DNA of 35,820 bases, from the NCBI RefSeq assembly GCF_004138295.1, contig NZ_SCFM01000039.1, positions 1 to 35,820 of the forward strand, given 5' to 3'. The stretch comes from Ectobacillus funiculus. GTDB lineage: Bacteria > Bacillota > Bacilli > Bacillales > Bacillaceae_G. The translations under genes were made by a program, and so were the position numbers. Below the pieces are notes generated by a model. That model had not been told where the DNA came from and did no database searches. It was given only the letters and a program-made list of their open reading frames with translations. Below are positions 30,959 through 35,820 of the stretch, piece by piece (position 1 is the stretch's first letter; the number at the start of each line of letters is the position of its first letter).

Positions 30959-31546
30959 ATGCTATTAACGATTAGTGCATGTATTATCTTATTTTATACC
31001 ATCTATTATAGACGGAGAATTTATGTAAGTAAGCAATTCTTGAATTCAATGACGGGAAAGAGTATTTCAATGGCAGTAGGGATGATCAGCAGTTTAGCAG
31101 TTGGTCTTATTATAGCTATTCCCCTTCAAGGGCAGCTGGCGGTTTCTACCCTTTTGTCTGTTCTGATCAGCTTGCTTGCTGCTTGGTTCATCAGTCAGCC
31201 GTTCGGATCCTTGGCCATGATAGAAGCATTGGCTGCTAGTCTAATGGGCAGTATGATGGGGGCTATGTTGGGAGAGATGCTGCCATCCAATCATACTACA
31301 CTTGTAATGATCTCTATGGATGTTATCTACCTTTTTAGTGTTTCTTCTATTCTAACGTTCATTGGGAAGGAAGCAGCAGCAAAGGCAGATCCCCCAATCT
31401 TAAATAGAAGCCAGCCTTACTTCTTCGTTTTAAAGCTAGTAATACCATTTCTCCTTATTGCAGTCGCAACCTTCTTAGATCAGAATCACACTGATACTAA
31501 ACAAGATATAGATCCTCATGCCCACCATCATATGGGAAGTGAGTAA
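30959..31546 (+). CDS. Membrane protein with Met-rich segment and His-rich tail
   Basis: A 195-residue protein with about five membrane helices. Helix 4 carries a Met-rich run (LMGSMMGAMLGEMLP, about 96-110), and the C-terminus ends DPHAHHHMGSE. I do not recognise the family. Met-rich membrane segments and His tails are frequent in copper handling, and the gene lies directly after a copper enzyme, so copper supply to the amine oxidase is a possible role. This is inference. The gene starts at ATG 30959 with AGAGGTG upstream and lies 34 bases after the oxidase terminator, so it may be expressed separately or by read-through. Confidence 0.75.
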   Translation: MLLTISACIILFYTIYYRRRIYVSKQFLNSMTGKSISMAVGMISSLAVGLIIAIPLQGQLAVSTLLSVLISLLAAWFISQPFGSLAMIEALAASLMGSMMGAMLGEMLPSNHTTLVMISMDVIYLFSVSSILTFIGKEAAAKADPPILNRSQPYFFVLKLVIPFLLIAVATFLDQNHTDTKQDIDPHAHHHMGSE

Positions 31547-31633
31547 TAGATAATGACAAAGTTTTTATCCCTTCTGCCATTTTTTAATAACAGAAGCATA
31601 AAATAACCTATTTTTATACGGGGAGGTTTCAAT

Positions 31634-32998
31634 ATGAATTTTTTGTTTGAAAGAAGATATATATTACTTTCAGTAATAGCCCTTTTTATCATTTTTCCAT
31701 CAAACGCATTCGCAGCAGGAGCCGAGCCGTCTAGGATAGATACTGGGGATACAGCATGGATGTTAATTGCCACGGCCATTGTAATCTTTATGCATGTACC
31801 AGGTCTGGCCCTTTTTTACGGAGGGCTTGTCAGTGAGAGAAATGTTGTTTCCACCATGATGCATAGTTTGGCTAGTCTTTTAGTTGTTTCTGTTGTTTGG
31901 GTATTGTGGGGATACAGCCTTACTTTTGGTACAGATATCGGCGGAATGATCGGAGGATTAGATTATTTAGGGTTTAAAAATGTAGGAGATGAAGCTGCTT
32001 TTGGTACGCTGACAATTCCACACTATACCTTTGCGATATTCCAATGTGCATTTGCAGCTATTACAGTTGCGATTATTTCTGGGGGCATTGCCGGACGTAT
32101 TTCCTTTGCGGCATGGATGATTTTTTCAGCTTTATGGGTAACGCTTGTTTATGCACCAATGGCTCACTGGGTATGGGGTGGCGGTTGGCTGTTTAAAATG
32201 GGCGAACTAGATTTTGCTGGTGGGACCGTAGTTCATATTCTGTCAGGTGTTAGTGCTATCACAGCCACTATCGTGATTGGACCAAGATTTGAACATTTAA
32301 AGAAAGACCATGCACCCCACAACATTGTTCTTTTCCTAATTGGTGCGGCTACCCTTTGGTTTGGCTGGTTCGGCTTTAATGCTGGTAGTGCCCTTACCTC
32401 TAATGGTGTAACAGCACTTGCCTTTGCTACTACACATGTAGCTGCAACTGCGGGTGGTTTAGGCTGGCTCTTAATTGAATGGAAATTACGAAAACGACCA
32501 ACATTGGTTGGGGCAGCAACAGGGGCGATAGCTGGTCTCGTCGGTATTACTCCTGCGGCAGGATTTGTAACAGTACCTTCAGCTTTAATTATAGGAGTTA
32601 TTTCCGCCCCTGTTTGTTATTTTGCAATATATTTTGTTAAGGCTCGCTTTAAATATGATGATACATTAGATGCCTTCGGAGTTCATGGGATTGGGGGGAT
32701 CTGGGGAGCTATCGCTACCGGTATTTTTGCAACAAAAGATGTAAATCCAGCTGGAAATAACGGCTTGCTGTATGGTAATCCTGAGCAGCTTTTACATCAA
32801 TTGGTGGGTGTAGGTACAGCTATTCTCTTAGCAATTGTAGGGACGTTCATTATTTTAAAAGTAATTAGCTTGTTTCTGCCATTACGTGTAAGTAGGGATG
32901 AAGAATTGATGGGTCTAGACCTCAGTTTTCATGAGGAGTCTGCCTACAATACAATTCAATCGGTAGATGTAAATACAGAAGTCTCGAAGTCCAGTTAA
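31634..32998 (+). CDS. amt: Ammonium/methylammonium transporter, Amt family (second copy)
   Basis: A 454-residue Amt that aligns without gaps to the first copy through nearly its whole length and keeps the same pore residues (Asp193, His201, His351). It has a signal peptide ending AFA and the shared C-terminal word 'GLDLSFHEESAYNT'. The main differences are at the periplasmic surface, for example QCAF in place of QIVY at 137-140, and at 218-228. No glnK is present. GGGGAGGT precedes ATG 31634. CTTCTG/CAGAAG arms lie in the 88-base upstream gap, but no perfect nitrogen box is seen there. Confidence 0.95.
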   Translation: MNFLFERRYILLSVIALFIIFPSNAFAAGAEPSRIDTGDTAWMLIATAIVIFMHVPGLALFYGGLVSERNVVSTMMHSLASLLVVSVVWVLWGYSLTFGTDIGGMIGGLDYLGFKNVGDEAAFGTLTIPHYTFAIFQCAFAAITVAIISGGIAGRISFAAWMIFSALWVTLVYAPMAHWVWGGGWLFKMGELDFAGGTVVHILSGVSAITATIVIGPRFEHLKKDHAPHNIVLFLIGAATLWFGWFGFNAGSALTSNGVTALAFATTHVAATAGGLGWLLIEWKLRKRPTLVGAATGAIAGLVGITPAAGFVTVPSALIIGVISAPVCYFAIYFVKARFKYDDTLDAFGVHGIGGIWGAIATGIFATKDVNPAGNNGLLYGNPEQLLHQLVGVGTAILLAIVGTFIILKVISLFLPLRVSRDEELMGLDLSFHEESAYNTIQSVDVNTEVSKSS

Positions 32999-33122
32999 AG
33001 CACTTCCTAATTCTTCAGAATAAAGGTTTAGCAGGCTTTGAAGGATTCTCCTTTTCGCTAATACAGGATGAAGTAATGAGAAAAAATTGAAATAGGATGA
33101 ATTAAATATGGAGATGAGAGAA

Positions 33123-33488
33123 ATGGGACATGTTTGTAATAAAACCTTTAACTGTGAAAAAGAACTAACTCTTTCCGTTATTGGAGGGAAGTGGAAGATA
33201 CCTATTTTATGGTACTTAGGTAAAGAGGGAACAAAGCGCTTTGGAGAACTGAGGTCTTTGCTGCCGGGGATAACTCCGAGAATGCTGGCAAATCAGCTAC
33301 GAGAGCTAGAAGAGGATTTCATTGTCCATCGTAAAGTGTATCCTGTTGTACCACCTAAGGTAGAGTATTCGCTAACCGAACAAGGAGAGAGTTTAATTCC
33401 AATCCTCGAAGCTATGTACCAGTGGGGGAAAGACTACCTAGAAATAGTTATGGAACATCAGGTGGAAAGGGTTAAATTAATTCAGTAA
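33123..33488 (+). CDS. hxlR: HxlR-type formaldehyde-responsive regulator
   Basis: A 121-residue winged-helix HxlR/MarR-like regulator. The block [32 protein letters not shown], '[18 protein letters not shown]' is, as I remember, nearly identical to B. subtilis HxlR, the activator of the ribulose monophosphate genes hxlAB. In that protein Cys11 and Lys13 are bridged by formaldehyde. With the start at ATG 33123 the same residues are Cys11 and Lys13 here, which I take as evidence for that start (GGAG about 9 bases upstream; ATG 33108 and 33114 are alternatives). No hxlAB is in the window. A formaldehyde sensor fits beside two formaldehyde-forming enzymes. Confidence 0.88.
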   Translation: MGHVCNKTFNCEKELTLSVIGGKWKIPILWYLGKEGTKRFGELRSLLPGITPRMLANQLRELEEDFIVHRKVYPVVPPKVEYSLTEQGESLIPILEAMYQWGKDYLEIVMEHQVERVKLIQ

Positions 33489-33494
33489 GAATAG

Positions 33495-33530
33495 TGTGCC
33501 CCTCGAATCGTTTAGAGACTCGGGGGGTGT
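33495..33530. terminator. GC-rich hairpin after hxlR
   Basis: GCCCCTCGA and TCGGGGG(G) form a strong stem with a 13-base loop; the following sequence is not U-rich, so termination would be inefficient and read-through into the PepSY gene is possible. Confidence 0.45.
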
Positions 33531-33574
33531 GCTAGAGCCAAACATGAGGATATGTGAAGTGGAGGGAAATGAGT

Positions 33575-34966
33575 ATGGGTTTGCAGCAAGAGATGCAAGA
33601 TTATGTAAAAGAGCCTGCCCTTAAACAGGAGGTATCAGGTGTAAACTCGCTCTACCGTGCTGTTTGGCGCTGGCACTTTTATGCAGGAATTATCTTCGCG
33701 CCATTTATTATTTTACTAGCCATTACCGGTATTATTTATTTATTCAAGCCCCAAATTGAAAATGTAATATATGAGGATTATTACTATGTAAAAGCAGGCA
33801 AAGAAAAATTAACTGCAGAACAGCAAATAGAGACCGTCAAGGAAATGTATCCTAACACTTATATAATGCAATATAAACCAGCCTTTGAAACAGATCGTTC
33901 TGCTGAAATTGGGCTCGCTGGCACAGATGGTATCACAACAGTATTTGTTAACCCATATAACGGAAACATACTTGGTGATTTAAAAGCTGATGAAAGGTTT
34001 ATGAGTGAAGTGAAAAGCTTGCACGGTGAGCTTATGATTGGCACAATAGGGGACCGCATTGTAGAAATGGCAGCTTGCTGGGCACTGATTTTACTTATTA
34101 CAGGGCTATATCTCTGGTGGCCGCGTAATAAGCGAAATATATTCGGTACGCTTATCCCGAGGTTTACAAAAGGAAAACGGATCATATTGAGGGATCTTCA
34201 TGCAGTTCCTGCCTTTTGGTTCTCATTATTTGTCTCTATTTTCATATTAACAGGCCTTCCGTGGTCCGGGCTGTGGGGGGACCTAATCAATCGTGTGGCA
34301 ACCATGACACAAACAGGATACCCAACAGGACTATGGGATGGAAATGTACCAAAATCTATGGTGCCATCTAAGGAAGTTGCGACAGTTCCTTGGGCTGCTG
34401 AGAATCTTCCTGTCCCGGAGTCAAACCAAGCAGCAGTCTCTCCTTTATCGGTTACACAAGTTATGAAAATAGCAAATGAAAATAAAGTAGCGAAAGGATA
34501 TGCTATTACCTTTCCACAAGAGGAGAAAGGAGTGTACACGGTATCAGTTTCTCCCGATAAACCGGAAAAACAAGCTACTTTACACATTGATCAATATAGC
34601 GGGAAGGTATTGGCGGATCTCCGTTTTGCAGATTATGGTATGTTGGCAAAAGTGATTTCGATTGGGGTAGCATTACATGAGGGACATTATTTCGGTTTAG
34701 CCAATCAGTTGCTGGATTTAATTATTTGTCTTGGCTTAATTGGCATCTCCGTAACAGGCGTATTAATGTGGTGGAAACGCAAACCATCTAGTACATTAGG
34801 AGCCCCTTCTTTACCTAAAAACTTTAGATTATTAAAGGGTGTAACAGTCTTAATTATTATCTTAGCGATTATCTTTCCACTTGTCGGAGCTTCTTTATTG
34901 TTTGTTCTTGTTTTAGATTGGCTAGTAATTAAACGAATTCCAGTAGTAAAACAATGGGTAGGATAG
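33575..34966 (+). CDS. PepSY domain-containing membrane protein
   Basis: A 463-residue membrane protein of the PepSY-associated TM family. Order: helix 1 (FYAGIIFAPFIILLAITGIIYLF), an extracytoplasmic PepSY-like region (about 60-145), helix 2 (AACWALILLITGLYLWWPR), helix 3 (VPAFWFSLFVSIFILTGLPWSG), a second PepSY region (about 275-360) and helices 4-6 at the end. Conserved His residues (WRWHFYAG, SLHGELM, RDLHAVPAFW, ALHEGHYFG) resemble those of heme- or iron-linked members. Members occur with siderophore uptake and flavin reductases. Start ATG 33575 follows GGAGGGAA by 8 bases; upstream GTG 33554 and ATG 33569 are less well placed. Function not assigned. Confidence 0.88.
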   Translation: MGLQQEMQDYVKEPALKQEVSGVNSLYRAVWRWHFYAGIIFAPFIILLAITGIIYLFKPQIENVIYEDYYYVKAGKEKLTAEQQIETVKEMYPNTYIMQYKPAFETDRSAEIGLAGTDGITTVFVNPYNGNILGDLKADERFMSEVKSLHGELMIGTIGDRIVEMAACWALILLITGLYLWWPRNKRNIFGTLIPRFTKGKRIILRDLHAVPAFWFSLFVSIFILTGLPWSGLWGDLINRVATMTQTGYPTGLWDGNVPKSMVPSKEVATVPWAAENLPVPESNQAAVSPLSVTQVMKIANENKVAKGYAITFPQEEKGVYTVSVSPDKPEKQATLHIDQYSGKVLADLRFADYGMLAKVISIGVALHEGHYFGLANQLLDLIICLGLIGISVTGVLMWWKRKPSSTLGAPSLPKNFRLLKGVTVLIIILAIIFPLVGASLLFVLVLDWLVIKRIPVVKQWVG

Positions 34967-35000
34967 ATAAATATCCGAAAACAATACTTATAATACTGCT

Positions 35001-35040
35001 AGTGGACTAGGAATGGACGTAGATTTATTCCTAGTCCACT
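35001..35040 (+). terminator. Terminator after the PepSY gene
   Basis: AGTGGACTAGGAAT and ATTCCTAGTCCACT form a perfect 14-bp stem; T-rich DNA (TTTTTTTC) follows after a few bases. Confidence 0.8.
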
Positions 35041-35114
35041 TTACATTGTTTTTTTCTTTTTATCCTTGTCATTTAAAACAATACTACTTAATGTGGCCTG
35101 GAATTGGTACAGGA

Positions 35115-35384
35115 TTAACTGTTACTCTTACAGGCTCTTACAAATTCTAAAAATAATTTAAAGTTATTATCATCAAACTTGTAGTTGAATTCTGGATGCC
35201 ATCGAACCGCCAAGATAAACTTTTTATTTGGCATGACAACTGCTTCTATCAAACCATCTTCAGCAGTTGCCGCAGGCAGTAGCTGTTCCGGTATATTCTT
35301 AATACCCTGATGATGATAACTATTTATTCTTAGAGAATCTGCTTGAAGAATACGATAAAGCAAGGTATCTGTTGCTATGTGCAC
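35115..35384 (-). pseudogene. Class I glutamine amidotransferase (PuuD-like) C-terminal remnant
   Basis: The 89-codon frame reads LRINSYHHQGIKNI..., 'AEDGLIEAVVMPNKKFILAV' and RWHPE, the C-terminal half of gamma-glutamyl-GABA hydrolase-type proteins (His-x-Glu of the Cys-His-Glu triad in WHPE). The same frame continues upstream (RTIDKNTPSPVHASEDN) until a TGA near 35455. The N-terminal half with the catalytic Cys is missing, so this is a decayed gene. PuuD cleaves gamma-glutamyl groups in polyamine breakdown, so it too belonged to amine metabolism. Confidence 0.8.
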
Positions 35385-35740
35385 ATTATCCTCAGAAGCG
35401 TGTACAGGAGAAGGAGTATTCTTATCAATTGTTCGACATCCTGCTGTATGGCTTCATGCGAGTCTATGAAGGATTTCAGGAGATAAATGACATTGTAATT
35501 CCTAAGTGAAGAGGCGCAATTCTTCTGAGAGTGAAGTATTCATAAAACATGCCATCCTTTTCAATGATTCTATGAAAAGAACAGCGTATTTCTCGTATGG
35601 GGGATACATGATTAGATTGGCATGATAGGCATGTGTCGGGACCCCACATCCATCAACTTAAGATTCATTTTTATATAAAAGTTAAGGTTTCCAAGTAGTT
35701 TTTCATTACCTTTTACAGATGTTTTAAAAGTACGCATGCC
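35385..35740. other. Gene-poor stretch with pseudogene debris
   Basis: The first 70 bases still resemble the amidotransferase frame on the minus strand. The rest shows no supported gene or repeat. Confidence 0.5.
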
Positions 35741-35768
35741 AAATAAACCCGAATGGGTTTATTTTTTT
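35741..35768 (+). terminator. Rho-independent terminator near the right edge
   Basis: AAATAAACCC, loop GAAT, GGGTTTATTTTTTT. No intact plus-strand gene precedes it, so it probably belonged to a lost gene. Confidence 0.85.
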
Positions 35769-35793
35769 AACTATGCTACCTGATGAGTCGGAG

Positions 35794-35802
35794 TGGTATA
35801 AT
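35794..35802 (+). promoter_or_regulatory. Extended -10 promoter at the right edge
   Basis: TGGTATAAT is a perfect extended -10 (TGnTATAAT). A -35 is not clear. It would drive a gene beyond the window. Confidence 0.5.
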
Positions 35803-35820
35803 TATAAACAACACCCAAAA

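Overview
The window looks like a chromosomal segment of a low-GC, Gram-positive Bacillales bacterium (Bacillaceae-like). The reasons are AT-rich intergenic DNA, strong AGGAGG-type ribosome binding sites, TTG/GTG starts, U-tailed hairpin terminators, perfect GlnR/TnrA-type nitrogen boxes, and a protein that matches Bacillus HxlR almost word for word as I remember it. No rRNA, tRNA, CRISPR array, insertion sequence or phage gene was found.

Layout. (1) 1-7780 is mostly housekeeping or sugar-related: the end of a sugar ABC permease, a GH78 alpha-L-rhamnosidase, a Dabb protein, an unknown protein, an AraC C-terminal remnant, a PspA/IM30 membrane-stress pair on the minus strand, a histidine phosphatase and a 44-residue peptide. 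(2) 7800-17400 is a catabolic block: a GlcG/HbpS-like protein, a GntR regulator with a clear operator, then a tight operon of luciferase-type FMN monooxygenase, DUF1185 protein, alpha/beta hydrolase, aldehyde dehydrogenase, FMN reductase, an unusual RibB-like/riboflavin-kinase fusion, a 96-residue unknown, a second aldehyde dehydrogenase and a YciI-like protein. The enzyme set resembles what I recall of the pyrABCDE pyridine ring-cleavage pathway of Arthrobacter. (3) 17997-20660 holds an NCS1 permease, a carboxymuconolactone-decarboxylase-family protein and two very small proteins. (4) 20744-24325 (minus strand) is a dimethylamine-monooxygenase-like set (2Fe-2S flavoprotein reductase, DmmA-like protein, heme-dependent oxidative N-demethylase) with a decayed partial copy of the demethylase gene upstream and an EutQ-like cupin. 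(5) 24687-33000 has an IclR regulator, Amt transporter, AraC regulator, copper amine oxidase, Met/His-rich membrane protein and a second Amt. (6) 33123-35820 has an HxlR-type formaldehyde sensor, a PepSY membrane protein and a decayed glutamine-amidotransferase fragment.

How it may work together. Demethylation of dimethylamine gives methylamine and formaldehyde. A copper amine oxidase can turn methylamine into ammonia, formaldehyde and peroxide. Amt proteins conduct ammonium and methylammonium, and HxlR senses formaldehyde. The parts of a methylated-amine nitrogen-scavenging pathway therefore sit together, beside a second module that looks built to open an N-heterocycle and that carries its own FMN supply.

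The most interesting signal is in the non-coding DNA. Four perfect TGTNA-N7-TNACA nitrogen boxes and one near-perfect box precede genes of this island. Three of the five are followed by a nearly identical 46-47 bp promoter/operator element (TTTCGTTTTTTACAAT, variable centre, TTATTCTTAAG), upstream of the GlcG-like gene, between cupin and IclR, and upstream of the amine oxidase. Two of these loci also share a second ~60-nt element placed directly after a U-tailed hairpin, which looks like a structured RNA. Together these suggest an undescribed nitrogen-controlled regulon with its own dedicated operator, probably read by the local IclR protein.
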